A stretch of DNA of 61,511 nt from Saccharothrix sp. NRRL B-16314 (GCF_000716595.1 NZ_JNXC01000039.1:1-61511); one strand, 5' to 3'. Positions 1 to 8,252 are shown, counted from the stretch's first letter. Made by a program: numbers and translations. The notes: generated by a model not told the origin, from the sequence alone.

Positions 1-127
1 GCCACCCGCCACCCCCGCCACCCGGCTACCTCCGCCGCTCGCCGCAGCCCGACCGCCGCAGCCCAGCCGCCGCAGCCCAGCCGTCATCGCCCCGCCCCGC
101 TCGCCTACGAGGACTGGAGCCGACCAC
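1..127. other. Left edge, GC-rich low-complexity DNA
   Basis: Short imperfect direct repeats of a CCGCCGCAGCCCAG unit are visible. One or more frames stay open, as expected at this GC content, but none can be assigned to a protein. The last bases carry a GGAG eight bases before the GTG of the next gene. Confidence 0.4.
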
Positions 128-907
128 GTGCTCATCGCGCACCTGAGCGACCCGCACCTGCGCACCGACGCCCTGGCCGCCGAACCCGCCGCCTCCCTGC
201 GCCTCGCGCTCGGCCGGGTGCTGGCACTGGACCCGCGGCCCGACTGCGTGGTGATCACCGGGGACCTGACGGAGTACGGGGACGTCGACTCGTACGCCCA
301 GCTCCGCGAAGTCATCGGAGCCTTCCCGCTGCCGCTCCACCTGACCACCGGCAACCACGACAACCCCGCCGCGATGCTGGAGGTGTTCGGCGGCACGTCG
401 TTCCTCGGCGGCGGGTCGTCGGCGCATTACGCGGTCGCCCATCCGGGCTTCACGGTCGTCGCCCTCGACTCGTGGCGGACCGACGGGCCTGCCGGGCACC
501 TCGGTGACGATCAGCTGTCGTGGCTGGACGACGTCCTCGGTCAACGCCCCGACGTGCCCGCCTTCGTGTGCCTGCACCACCCGCCGGTCGCGGTGGGTGT
601 GCCGTTCCTCGACGGGATGCGGCTGGAGAACGGGCCGGCTCTCGGGGCTGTGCTCGCCCGTCATGGCAACGTGGCGCGGGTGCTGGCCGGTCACGTGCAC
701 CGCGCGATCAGCGTGCCGTTCGCCGGCACCTTGGTGTCCGTCGCACCGAGCACCTACCGCCAGACGTCGTTGACGCTGCGCGCCGACCGGGAGATCGGGT
801 ACCTGGCCGAGCCGACCGGGTTCCTGCTGCACGTGGCCACCGAGTCCGGGTTCGCCACGCACACGGTGCAGGTGAGTCATGCGGGGGCGTTGATCGGCGG
901 GTTCTGA
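128..907 (+). CDS. Metallophosphoesterase, class III cyclic nucleotide phosphodiesterase-like (CpdA/Rv0805 type)
   Basis: A 259-residue cytosolic enzyme of the calcineurin-like superfamily. All metal-binding blocks are present in order: SDPH near the N-terminus, GDLTEYGD, GNHDN, HHPP and GHVHR. This layout is typical of bacterial cAMP phosphodiesterases such as CpdA and Rv0805, although family members also cleave other phosphodiesters, so the substrate is inferred. There is no signal peptide. The GTG start is chosen because GGAG lies eight bases upstream and the protein begins directly with the first beta strand (LIAHLSDPH). It is transcribed alone, convergent with the sigma-factor pair. Confidence 0.85.
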   Translation: MLIAHLSDPHLRTDALAAEPAASLRLALGRVLALDPRPDCVVITGDLTEYGDVDSYAQLREVIGAFPLPLHLTTGNHDNPAAMLEVFGGTSFLGGGSSAHYAVAHPGFTVVALDSWRTDGPAGHLGDDQLSWLDDVLGQRPDVPAFVCLHHPPVAVGVPFLDGMRLENGPALGAVLARHGNVARVLAGHVHRAISVPFAGTLVSVAPSTYRQTSLTLRADREIGYLAEPTGFLLHVATESGFATHTVQVSHAGALIGGF

Positions 908-970
908 CGGTTCGCGAGTCCGACGGTTCGCGAGTCCGACAGTTCGCGGGGTTCGACGGTTCGCGGGTTC
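906..970. repeat. Tandem 16-bp repeats in convergent spacer
   Basis: Four head-to-tail copies of a unit like GACGGTTCGCGAGTCC start at 906, 922, 938 and 955. The first two are identical and the later two degenerate. They begin on the last bases of the phosphodiesterase gene. Further related motifs (GAGGTCGGCGATA near 972 and 991) follow. Confidence 0.7.
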
Positions 971-1363
971 TGAGGTCGGCGATAGGCGAGAGGTCGGCGA
1001 TACCCCGGAGGGTGGCGATACCCAAGAGGTCGGGTGAGAGATCGAGCTGGGTCGACGGAGGCCGACGACAAGCGGAAGTGCTGTGGAGCCCGGTCGTCGT
1101 GGACATGCGCCGGGGGCCACGGGTGGGTGAACTGCGGTCGGGTTCGGCCGGTGCGTTGGGTCGGTCGCGTCGGGCCGGTCCCGTTGGTCGAGTCGGTCGA
1201 GCCGGTCGGTCGGGTCGGGACCGTGGCTGGGACGGCGGCTGTGACGGCGGCTGGGGCCGTGACTTGGGACGGCGGCTGGGACCCTGGCAGGGACCGGGAC
1301 CGGGGCGGCTGCTCGCACCGCGACTGGGCGGCGGCGCCTCTGGAGGCCGCGTACGACGAACCG
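971..1363. other. Repeat-rich convergent intergenic region
   Basis: This 393-bp stretch between two converging genes holds repeated GGTCGGCGATA-like and GGTCG/GACGGCGGCT motifs. Long frames cross it, but they translate into low-complexity Arg/Pro/Ser strings containing the repeats, so I see no gene. It may act as a transcription sink, but no clean stem followed by T residues is visible. Confidence 0.5.
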
Positions 1364-1849
1364 CTACAACATGATCGTCGGTGTCACGACCGTCCGGCCC
1401 CGCTCACCCCGCGCGTTCACCAGGTGCACCACGATCTGCGTGGTCCCGGCGGGTACGTCGGACAGGACGAAACGGCCACCGTCGTCAGCCTTCGTGGTGC
1501 TGGACGCGTGTTCCGCCACCCGCACCTCGACGGTGTGCTCCCCGGCCGGCACCAGCCAGCCGTCGATCCGGTGCCTCGCCCCGGTCGACGTGAAGTTCAC
1601 CATCAACGTCAGGTTGTCCACCGTGAACGTGATCGTCCCGGGGCTCCCACCACGCACCCCGGCGAACGAACCGGCACGCTCCCAGCGGGCCACTTCGACG
1701 TCCAGGTTCTCCAATGCCACCGCGAACTGGATTCGTTCGACGAGCCCCGGTGGGGGCGCGTCCAACTCGTACACCAGGCGGTTCAGTTCAGTGAGGACAG
1801 CGGTGTCCTCTTGGCCTCTGCGGTCATCGCGCGGGTCGATGTCGTTCAC
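1364..1849 (-). CDS. Sigma-factor partner protein with a carboxypeptidase-regulatory-like (beta-sandwich) half
   Basis: A 161-residue protein whose GTG start overlaps the sigma-factor stop by four bases (GTGA), with AAGGAGG upstream. The two genes are therefore translationally coupled. The N-terminal half is charged and helical (ELNRLVYELDAPP). The C-terminal half, from about residue 70, alternates hydrophobic strands and ends in a VLSDVPAGTTQIVVHLV pattern typical of Ig-like or carboxypeptidase-regulatory folds. It has no signal peptide or membrane segment, so it is not a classical transmembrane anti-sigma factor. A role in modulating the sigma factor is inferred from coupling only. Confidence 0.6.
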   Translation of the reverse strand: MNDIDPRDDRRGQEDTAVLTELNRLVYELDAPPPGLVERIQFAVALENLDVEVARWERAGSFAGVRGGSPGTITFTVDNLTLMVNFTSTGARHRIDGWLVPAGEHTVEVRVAEHASSTTKADDGGRFVLSDVPAGTTQIVVHLVNARGERGRTVVTPTIML

Positions 1850-2451
1850 CGCGATCCTCCTTCCGCGTCGAGATGTGTGCGCAACATGGTCAGGCACCGG
1901 CCCCTCGTGGGGCCGATGCTGCCGCGCGGCATGGACAGTGCTTCTGCTACCGCGCGGTACTCCGCGCGCCCGGCCAGCACGGTGAGCCGCAGGAGTTCCT
2001 GGCACTTCTGCGACAGCCGTCCGAACGCCCGCCACAACCGGTGGTCCCGGTCGTCCACCAGGGCGGCGTCCTCGGGCAGGCCGTACTGGCTTTCGAGTTG
2101 TTCCGACAGCTCGTCGCTCAGCGACGCTTCGCGACGAGCCGGTGTCCAGGTCCGTTGTGCCTCGCGGCGCGTCGCGACGACGAGCCACCCGGCCAGCGCC
2201 CGGGGTTCGATCAACCGGTCGAGGTGGCGCAGCAGCGCGAGCCAGACCGTCTGCACCACGTCCTCCGCGGTGTTGCGGTCCAGCCCGTGCCCGCGGGCGA
2301 CGTGCCACACCAGCGGGGTCAGGTCGGCTACCAGCACGTCCAGTGCCCGCCGGTCGCCGTCGCGCGCGGCGACGACGCAAGCGGCGTGCCGGTCCGTGCC
2401 GTCCAGACCTTCCCACGGTGGGCGCTCACCGGCCGTGCGCAGTTCTCCCAC
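1846..2451 (-). CDS. ECF-like RNA polymerase sigma factor
   Basis: This 201-residue sigma-70 family protein has region 2 at about residues 45-100 (AEDVVQTVWLALLRHL, the usual DxxQxxW-type signature) and region 4 at about 140-195 (LWRAFGRLSQKCQELLRL, then EYRAVAEALSMPRGSIGPTRGRCL as the helix-turn-helix). It lacks regions 1 and 3, as in group 4 factors. The GTG start is supported by AAGGAGG seven bases upstream. The downstream coupled gene probably belongs to the same regulatory unit. The promoter it recognises cannot be read from the sequence. Confidence 0.85.
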   Translation of the reverse strand: MGELRTAGERPPWEGLDGTDRHAACVVAARDGDRRALDVLVADLTPLVWHVARGHGLDRNTAEDVVQTVWLALLRHLDRLIEPRALAGWLVVATRREAQRTWTPARREASLSDELSEQLESQYGLPEDAALVDDRDHRLWRAFGRLSQKCQELLRLTVLAGRAEYRAVAEALSMPRGSIGPTRGRCLTMLRTHLDAEGGSR

Positions 2452-2879
2452 GTCGTCACCTCCTTCTCGGCGTCCCCCAGCCGAAGCTGATCGTCACACA
2501 CCACCGTCACCGGTGGTGCGGTGGCGGTCCGCGATGCCCCCCTCGCACCGCGGACCGCCCTTCCCCCCTCACCCGACGGGCGACACCGATCGGCACCCCT
2601 CGAAGCCGACCGAGGCCACCCTTCCCCCAGCGGTCTCAGTCCGGCTCCCCGATGCCGTCGGGCGTGGCATCGGGCCGCACGCCAGGCGGGGTGACGCTCA
2701 TGCGTTCCCCCTCCGTCGTGGTCGAGGACCGGTCATCAGATAAGGAGTGAGTAGTTCTACGCTGGATACGTCGGCCCCCGTTAACAGTTCACTGTTTGTG
2801 TCGGAGGGCTGACTGGCCGCAGGCGTGCCCGACGTCCAAGACCACCCGGACGAGCTAACGGCGCCGCGAACCCGTCGGT
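2452..2879. other. Divergent intergenic region between the sigma-factor gene and cutC
   Basis: This 428-bp region is GC-rich near the sigma gene and turns AT-richer from 2735 to 2800. It contains an inverted repeat (2783-2796) and ends in a DasR-type operator. I see no gene in it. Promoters for both flanking genes are expected here, but no convincing -35/-10 pair stands out. Confidence 0.5.
2783..2796. promoter_or_regulatory. Inverted repeat AACAGT-TC-ACTGTT
   Basis: A perfect 6-2-6 palindrome in the AT-rich part of the divergent region. Its position suits an operator for either the sigma-factor pair or cutC. No regulator is assigned. Confidence 0.4.
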
Positions 2880-2893
2880 ATGGTCTAGACCAT
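2880..2893. promoter_or_regulatory. DasR-type operator (dre) over the cutC start codon
   Basis: The 14-bp perfect palindrome ATGGTCTAGACCAT matches the streptomycete DasR consensus core TGGTCTAGACCA exactly. It overlaps the ATG of cutC at 2892. A GntR/HutC repressor released by glucosamine-6-phosphate would be expected to bind here. DasR itself is not encoded in the window. Confidence 0.8.
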
Positions 2894-3545
2894 GCTTGAG
2901 GTCATTGCCCTGGACGCCGCCGACGCCGAGGCCGCGCAGGCCGGCGGGGCGCACCGGTTGGAACTCACCGTCGACATGGCCGCGGACGGGCTGACGCCCC
3001 CGGTCACCGTGCTGCGCGAGGTGCTGGCGGTGACCGACCTGCCGGTGCGGGTCATGCTGCGCGACGCGCCCGGCTTCGCGCCCGGCGACCTCGACCGGCT
3101 CAGGAGGGACGCGGCGGCGCTGCGCGACGCGGGTGCGTCCGAGTTCGTGCTCGGCTTCCTCGACGCGAACGCGTGGGTGGACGAAGCGGCGTGCGCGGCG
3201 CTGGTCGGGGAGTTGGCCGGCTGCGCGTGGACGTTCCACCGCGCGCTCGACAACTCCGCGGACCCCGAGGCGGCGTGGGCGGTCGTCGGGGGACTGGGCT
3301 GCGACACGGTGCTGGCGGCGGGGAGTCCTCGCGGCGTCGCGGACGGGTTCCCGGTGCTGGAACGCCTCGCCGCGCGGCAGGGCGGGGTTCGGCTGCTGGT
3401 CGGGGGAGGGCTGAAGGTCGAGCACGTGGCGCCGTTGAGGGCGGTCGGGGTCACCGGGTTCCACGTCGGGGGCGCGGTTCGACCGGACGGGTGGGGTGGT
3501 CCGCTGTCCGCCGACGCCGTCCGGATCTGGGCAGATTTGGTCTAG
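2892..3545 (+). CDS. cutC: CutC family protein
   Basis: A 217-residue TIM-barrel protein matching the CutC family along its whole length: LEVIALDAADAEAAQAGGAHR, then ELTVDMAADGLTPP, RVMLRD, a FVLGFLD strand, WTFHRALDN, VLAAGS and LLVGGG. CutC was named for copper homeostasis in E. coli, but its biochemical role is not settled. Here a DasR-type operator covers the start and another covers the stop codon, directly ahead of an amino-sugar importer and hexosaminidase. This points to a job in amino-sugar use rather than copper. The ATG inside the operator is the only good start. No strong ribosome binding site precedes it, so the transcript may have a very short leader. Confidence 0.85.
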   Translation: MLEVIALDAADAEAAQAGGAHRLELTVDMAADGLTPPVTVLREVLAVTDLPVRVMLRDAPGFAPGDLDRLRRDAAALRDAGASEFVLGFLDANAWVDEAACAALVGELAGCAWTFHRALDNSADPEAAWAVVGGLGCDTVLAAGSPRGVADGFPVLERLAARQGGVRLLVGGGLKVEHVAPLRAVGVTGFHVGGAVRPDGWGGPLSADAVRIWADLV

Positions 3546-3549
3546 ACCG
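3538..3549. promoter_or_regulatory. Second DasR-type operator, at the cutC stop codon
   Basis: TGGTCTAGACCG contains the perfect 10-bp core GGTCTAGACC (3539-3548). It overlaps the cutC TAG and lies about 100 bp before the solute-binding protein start, where a dasA promoter operator is expected. Confidence 0.75.
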
Positions 3550-3597
3550 TCCGCCGATCCGGACATTAGCATCGCCGTTGCTTCCTGTGGAATAGCC

Positions 3598-3614
3598 GTT
3601 GCGTATTACGCAAC
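3598..3614. promoter_or_regulatory. 17-bp palindrome upstream of the sugar-binding lipoprotein gene
   Basis: GTTGCGTA-T-TACGCAAC is a perfect 8-1-8 inverted repeat, AT-rich at its centre, 30 bp before the ATG at 3645. It differs from the dre sequence, so it suggests a second regulator or a core-promoter operator. A short GCCGTTGC direct repeat lies at 3574 and 3595. Confidence 0.5.
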
Positions 3615-3644
3615 AGGCCGATCACACCTGAAGGGTGGGCGAGG

Positions 3645-4922
3645 ATGCGGATCGCAGTGGCAGCGGCAGCCGTTGGCGCCGTCGTGCTGGCCGGGTGCGC
3701 CCCGGTCCAGTCCGGCTCGGCGCCCACCGGCGGTGACGAGCGGACCGGGCAGCTCCGGGTCTGGCTGTTCGACGAGGTCAACCGGGGCCCGAAGGAGGCG
3801 GTCGTCCGCGAGGCGGTCACCGAGTTCGAACGGGCGCACCAGGGCGTGACCGTCGACGTCCAGTACATCCAGGTGCAGACCCGCGCCGAGCGGTTCAAGG
3901 CCGCGTTCAGCGACCCGGCCAGCGCGCCCGACGTCGCCGAGTTCGGCAACACCGACCTGGCCGGCTACGTCGCGGGCGGCGGGTTCGCCGAACTGGACCT
4001 GGGCCAGTGGCCCGACGCGAAGGACCTGCTGCCCGCCGTCCTCGACACCGGCAAGGTGGACGGCAAGGTCTACGGCGTCCCCTGGTACGTCGGCGTGCGC
4101 GCGCTCTACTACCGCACGGACATCTTCCAGGAGCTGAACCTCGCGCCACCGGCGAAGCTGGACGAGATCGCACCGCTCGCACGGCGGATCCGTGCCGCGA
4201 AACCGGACATGCTCGGCATCTCCGCAGGCGGCAAGTACACCTACGGCGCGATGCCGTTCGTGTGGGCGAACGGCGGCGACATCGCCCGCAAGGACGGCGA
4301 CAAGTACGTCTCCACCATCGACAGCCCCGAAGCGAAGGCCGGTCTCCGGCAGTACACCGAGCTGATCGCGGACGACATCTGCCCGCCGGCCCAGTGCGCG
4401 GGCAACGGCGGTGACGCGAGCGTCGAGGCGTTCCGCGCGGGCAAGGCGGCGATGGTGGTCGGCGGCGACTTCAACCGCAAGTCGGTCGACGCGTCCAGCG
4501 CCGCCGGGAAGTACGCCGTCGTGCCGCTGCCGGGGAAGGACGCCGGTGACATCGCGCCGGCGTTCGCGGGCGGGAACCTGCTCGGCGTGATGAAGGGCAG
4601 CTCGCGCCGGACGCTGGCGGACGAGTTCGTCCGGCTGCTGGGCGGCAAGTCCTACCAGCGCAAGATGTTCGACGCGATGGGCAACCTGCCGACGTTCGGG
4701 GACGTGCAGGCGGACGTCGCGAAGGCCAACCCGGTGCTGGACCCGTTCATCAGGACCCTGGAGGCGGGCACGCGGTTCGTGCCGGTCACCCCGGACTGGG
4801 CCAAGATCGACGCGCAGGCCGTGCTGCCGACGCTGTTGCAGCAGGTCGCCGCCGGTGGTGAGGACCTGGACCGGGCCGCCGCGCAGGCCGCCGAGCAGAT
4901 GAACGCCGCTTTCGGCGGATGA
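3645..4922 (+). CDS. dasA: ABC sugar transporter, solute-binding lipoprotein (DasA-like)
   Basis: A 425-residue family 1 extracellular solute-binding protein. The N-terminus is a lipoprotein signal with an LAGC lipobox, giving a mature Cys at about 19. The binding-protein body follows (LRVWLFDEVNRGP, YGVPWYVGVRALYYRTDIF, GKAAMVVGGDF, FAGGNLLGV). Position behind a DasR-type operator and ahead of two permeases and a hexosaminidase suggests N-acetylglucosamine or chitobiose uptake, as for DasA. Specificity is inferred. The ATG is preceded by GGGCGAGG. The stop overlaps the next start (ATGATG). Confidence 0.85.
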   Translation: MRIAVAAAAVGAVVLAGCAPVQSGSAPTGGDERTGQLRVWLFDEVNRGPKEAVVREAVTEFERAHQGVTVDVQYIQVQTRAERFKAAFSDPASAPDVAEFGNTDLAGYVAGGGFAELDLGQWPDAKDLLPAVLDTGKVDGKVYGVPWYVGVRALYYRTDIFQELNLAPPAKLDEIAPLARRIRAAKPDMLGISAGGKYTYGAMPFVWANGGDIARKDGDKYVSTIDSPEAKAGLRQYTELIADDICPPAQCAGNGGDASVEAFRAGKAAMVVGGDFNRKSVDASSAAGKYAVVPLPGKDAGDIAPAFAGGNLLGVMKGSSRRTLADEFVRLLGGKSYQRKMFDAMGNLPTFGDVQADVAKANPVLDPFIRTLEAGTRFVPVTPDWAKIDAQAVLPTLLQQVAAGGEDLDRAAAQAAEQMNAAFGG

Positions 4923-5809
4923 TGCCGACGAGGAGGGGCGACGGGCGGATCGCGTTCGCCTACCTCGCCCCGGCGTTGCTGGTGCTGGCCGGGCTGCTGG
5001 GCTACCCGATCTACCAGCTCGTGCTGATCTCCCTGTTCGACTACGGCCAGGAGCAGGTCAGCGGTGGCGCGCCGCTGACGTTCCTGGGGCTCGGGAACTA
5101 CGCGGAACTGCTGTCGCAGGACAGGTTCTGGGCCGTGCTCGGGCAGACGGTCGGGTTCGCGGCGGTGTGCGTCGCGGGGACGCTGCTGGTCGGCGCGGCG
5201 CTCGCGGTGCTGGCGACGCGGGTCCGGACGTGGGCGCGGATGACGTTGTTCCTGGCGGCGCTGGGCGCGTGGGCGACACCGGCGGTGGCCGGGTCGACGA
5301 TCTGGCTCTTCCTGTTCGACGCCAACTTCGGGTTCGTCAACGAGGTCCTGGGCACCACCGGGTTCTCCTGGACCTACGACAGGTGGGTGGCGTTCGGGCT
5401 GGTCGCGGCGCAGGTGGTGTGGTGCTCGTTCCCGTTCGTCATGGTCACGCTGTACGCGGGCATCAAGTCGATCCCCGGTGAGGTGCTGGAGGCGGCGGCG
5501 CTGGACGGGGCGTCGACCGCGAAGACGGCGACGAGCGTGATCCTGCCGCTGCTGCGGCCACTGCTGATCGTCGTGACCATCCAGTCGGTGATCTGGGACT
5601 TCAAGGTGTTCACCCAGGTCTACATCATGACCGGCGGCGGCGGGATCGCCGGGCGGAACCTGGTGCTCAACGTCTACGCCTACCAGCAGGCGTTCGCCGC
5701 GTCCGAGTACGGGCTGGGCGCGAGCATCGGCGTGGTGATGACGGTGCTGCTGCTCGCCGTCACGGTCGGCTACCTGCGGGCGTTGCGGCGGAGCGGGGAG
5801 GTGCTGTGA
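4919..5809 (+). CDS. dasB: ABC sugar transporter permease (DasB/MalF-like)
   Basis: A 296-residue inner-membrane permease with about six membrane helices, the first at LAPALLVLAGLLGYPIYQL. The cytoplasmic EAA loop is clear at about residue 195 (EAAALDGASTAKT followed by VILPLL), the contact point for an ATPase. Its start overlaps the stop of the binding-protein gene. No ATPase is encoded in the operon, which is normal for actinobacterial sugar systems that share an MsiK-type ATPase. Confidence 0.85.
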   Translation: MMPTRRGDGRIAFAYLAPALLVLAGLLGYPIYQLVLISLFDYGQEQVSGGAPLTFLGLGNYAELLSQDRFWAVLGQTVGFAAVCVAGTLLVGAALAVLATRVRTWARMTLFLAALGAWATPAVAGSTIWLFLFDANFGFVNEVLGTTGFSWTYDRWVAFGLVAAQVVWCSFPFVMVTLYAGIKSIPGEVLEAAALDGASTAKTATSVILPLLRPLLIVVTIQSVIWDFKVFTQVYIMTGGGGIAGRNLVLNVYAYQQAFAASEYGLGASIGVVMTVLLLAVTVGYLRALRRSGEVL

Positions 5810-6651
5810 ACCGGCGGGTGTCGCGGGGCGTCGCGGAGGGCGTCACGGTCGTGGTCGCCGCTGTGGTGGCGTTCCCCCTGTACTGGATGGTGCTGACGGC
5901 GCTGAAACCGGAGGCGGAGGTGATCTCGGCCGATCCCCGGCCGTGGACGCTCGCGCCGACGTTCGACAGCTTCGTGCGGGCGCTGACCGTGCAGAGCTTC
6001 GGCCGCTACCTGCTGAACAGCGTCGTGGTGGCGGTCGCGGTGGTGCTGCTGAGCCTGCTGATCTCGTTCCTGGCGGCTGCCGCGCTGACCCGGTTCCGGT
6101 TCCGCGGCCGGACCACCCTGCTGATCATGCTGCTGGTGGTGCAGATGGTGCCGGTGGAGGCGCTGACCATCCCGCTGTTCTTCCTCATGCAGTCCGTGCG
6201 GGACGTGGCGCCGGTGTTCGGGCTCAACCACCTGGGTTCGCTGGTGCTGGTGCACCTGGCGTTCAGCCTGCCGTTCGCGATCTGGATGCTGCGCGGGTTC
6301 GTCGCGGCGGTGCCGGTGGAGCTGGAGGAGGCGGCCACGCTGGACGGCGCGTCCCGGTTCCGGTTCCTGTGGCAGGTGCTGTTCCCGCTGGTGGCGCCGG
6401 GGCTGGTGGCGACGAGCGTGCTGTCGTTCATCCACGCGTGGAACGACTTCCTGTTCGCCAAGACGTTCATCATCTCGGCGGCGGAGAACCAGACGCTGCC
6501 GCTGGCGTTGCAGGTGTTCGTGAAACCCGACCAGAACGACTGGGGTGCGATCATGGCCGGTTCGACGTTGATGACGATCCCGGTGCTGGTATTCTTCGTC
6601 CTGGTCCAGCGGCGGCTGGTCGCGGGCCTGGCGGGGGCGGTGAAGTCGTGA
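5806..6651 (+). CDS. dasC: ABC sugar transporter permease (DasC/MalG-like)
   Basis: A 281-residue second permease with about six membrane helices and the EAA motif EEAATLDGASRFRF followed by VLFPLVAP at about residue 190. The GTG start overlaps the dasB-like stop (GTGA). It would pair with the upstream permease to form the transport channel. The helix-rich C-terminus ends VQRRLVAGLAGAVKS, as in MalG-type permeases. Confidence 0.85.
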   Translation: MNRRVSRGVAEGVTVVVAAVVAFPLYWMVLTALKPEAEVISADPRPWTLAPTFDSFVRALTVQSFGRYLLNSVVVAVAVVLLSLLISFLAAAALTRFRFRGRTTLLIMLLVVQMVPVEALTIPLFFLMQSVRDVAPVFGLNHLGSLVLVHLAFSLPFAIWMLRGFVAAVPVELEEAATLDGASRFRFLWQVLFPLVAPGLVATSVLSFIHAWNDFLFAKTFIISAAENQTLPLALQVFVKPDQNDWGAIMAGSTLMTIPVLVFFVLVQRRLVAGLAGAVKS

Positions 6652-8006
6652 TCCTGCCGCGTCCGGTGTCGTTCGCCGGGGGAGGGGGCGAGGTCGGGTT
6701 CGACGGCGCGGTGCACGTCTCGCGGGTGGGTGGGCCGGCCGAGGGGTACCGGCTGTCGATCACCCGGGACGGCGTCCGGATCAGGGCGTCCGACGACGCC
6801 GGCGAGTTCTACGCGCGGCAGACGCTGCGGCAGTTGAGCGGGCCCGCGGCGTTCCGGGCCGTTCCACCGGATCGGGTGGTGTTGCCGGTGTGCGAGGTGG
6901 AGGACCACCCGCGGTTCGGGTGGCGCGGGGTGATGCTGGACGTGGCGCGGCACTTCCTGCCCAAGCCCGACCTGCTGCGGTACGTCGACCTGCTGGCCGC
7001 GCACAAGCTGAACGTGCTGCACCTGCACCTGACCGACGACCAGGGCTGGCGGTTCGAGTCGCTGAGGTTCCCCCGCCTGCACGAGGTCGGCGGGTGGCGG
7101 GCCGACTCGCGGTTCGGCGACCGGCGGTCCGGCGGCATGGCCGGACGGCCGCACGGCGGCTACTACACCCAGGACGACCTGCGGGAAGTCGTCGCGTACG
7201 CGGCGCGGCGGCACATCGCGGTGGTGCCGGAGATCGACGTGCCGGGGCACAGCCAGGCGGCCGTCGCGGCGTACCCGCACCTCGGCGCGCACGGGGGCGG
7301 CGTGTGGACGGACTGGGGCGTCAACCCGAACGTGCTGCGGCCCGACGAGTCCACTGTGGACTTCTACCGGCAGGTGTTCGACGAGGTGCTGGACGTGTTC
7401 CCCGGCGAGGTGATCGGCCTCGGCGGCGACGAGGCGGAAGGTGGTGCGGCGGAGGGCGGTGACGGCTGGTTCGTGCGCCGGATCGCGCAGCACCTGCACC
7501 AGCGCGGACGCCGCCCGTTCGGGTGGGACGAAGTGCTCGACGCCGGTCCGCTGCCCACCCGCACCGTCATCGCGTCGTGGCGCGGCGAGGACCCCGGCCT
7601 CACCGCGTCGGAACGCGGGCACGACGTGGTGATGTGCCCGGAGGAGCACCTGTACCTGGACTACCGCCAGTCCGACGACCCCCGTGAACCCGTCCCCGTC
7701 GGCACGGTCACCACGCTGGAGGACGTCTACCGGTACGAGCCGCCCGACTGGGTGCTCGGCGCGCAGGCGAACGTGTGGACCGAACACCTCGACTCGCCGC
7801 GGCGCCTCGACTACGCCGCGTTCCCCCGGTTGAGCGCGTTCGCCGAGGTCGTGTGGAGCCCCGCCGGGCGGGACGTGGCGGAGTTCCGGACCCGGCTGGC
7901 CGAGCACCACCTGCCGCGGCTCGACGCGCTCGGTGTCGAGTACCGCCCCCTCGACGGTCCCCGGCCGTGGCAGGAGCTCCCCGGCGTGCCCGGCTTCCCC
8001 CGGTAG
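6648..8006 (+). CDS. dasD: Beta-N-acetylhexosaminidase, glycoside hydrolase family 20 (DasD-like)
   Basis: A 452-residue family 20 enzyme that would cleave terminal N-acetylglucosamine or N-acetylgalactosamine. The N-terminal GH20b-like domain is followed by the barrel: FGWRGVMLDVARHF, LHLHLTDDQGWR, VPEIDVPGHSQA and the catalytic Asp-Glu pair in GLGGDE at about residue 260. No signal peptide is seen from this GTG start, which overlaps the permease stop, so the enzyme is probably cytoplasmic and cuts imported chitobiose, as proposed for DasD. A longer reading frame extends upstream inside the permease gene but is not supported. Confidence 0.88.
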   Translation: MILPRPVSFAGGGGEVGFDGAVHVSRVGGPAEGYRLSITRDGVRIRASDDAGEFYARQTLRQLSGPAAFRAVPPDRVVLPVCEVEDHPRFGWRGVMLDVARHFLPKPDLLRYVDLLAAHKLNVLHLHLTDDQGWRFESLRFPRLHEVGGWRADSRFGDRRSGGMAGRPHGGYYTQDDLREVVAYAARRHIAVVPEIDVPGHSQAAVAAYPHLGAHGGGVWTDWGVNPNVLRPDESTVDFYRQVFDEVLDVFPGEVIGLGGDEAEGGAAEGGDGWFVRRIAQHLHQRGRRPFGWDEVLDAGPLPTRTVIASWRGEDPGLTASERGHDVVMCPEEHLYLDYRQSDDPREPVPVGTVTTLEDVYRYEPPDWVLGAQANVWTEHLDSPRRLDYAAFPRLSAFAEVVWSPAGRDVAEFRTRLAEHHLPRLDALGVEYRPLDGPRPWQELPGVPGFPR

Positions 8007-8030
8007 GTCCCCGGTAGGTCCCGGTGGGTC

Positions 8031-8252
8031 TCAGTCCTCCTCGGGCATGATGATCCACGCCGCGAGGTAGAAGACGGCGCCGGCGCCGAACCCGAAGAGC
8101 GTGGCGGCGACCAGCAGGATGCGCAGCAGGGCCGCGTCCACGCCGATGAGCTTGGCGACGCCGCCGCACACGCCGGCGACCATCTTGTCGTTCCGGCTGC
8201 GCTGGAGCTTCTTGACCTTGGCTGTGGCTTCGTTGAGCACGTCGTTCGTCAT
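8031..8252 (-). CDS. Small PspC-domain membrane protein
   Basis: This 73-residue protein consists almost only of a PspC domain: RSRNDKMVAGVCGGVAKLIGVD, then a membrane helix LLVAATLFGFGAGAVFYLAAW and an acidic tail. PspC proteins sense or buffer envelope stress. It stands alone between convergent and divergent neighbours. Its last codons lie just past short AGGTCCC direct repeats that end the hexosaminidase operon. Confidence 0.8.
   Translation of the reverse strand: MTNDVLNEATAKVKKLQRSRNDKMVAGVCGGVAKLIGVDAALLRILLVAATLFGFGAGAVFYLAAWIIMPEED

Noticed and set aside
26..1318. A 430-codon minus-strand frame over the first gene and the repeat spacer
   Set aside because: Low-complexity translation with repeat-derived strings (NRRTREPS). 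The opposite strand holds a clear phosphodiesterase.
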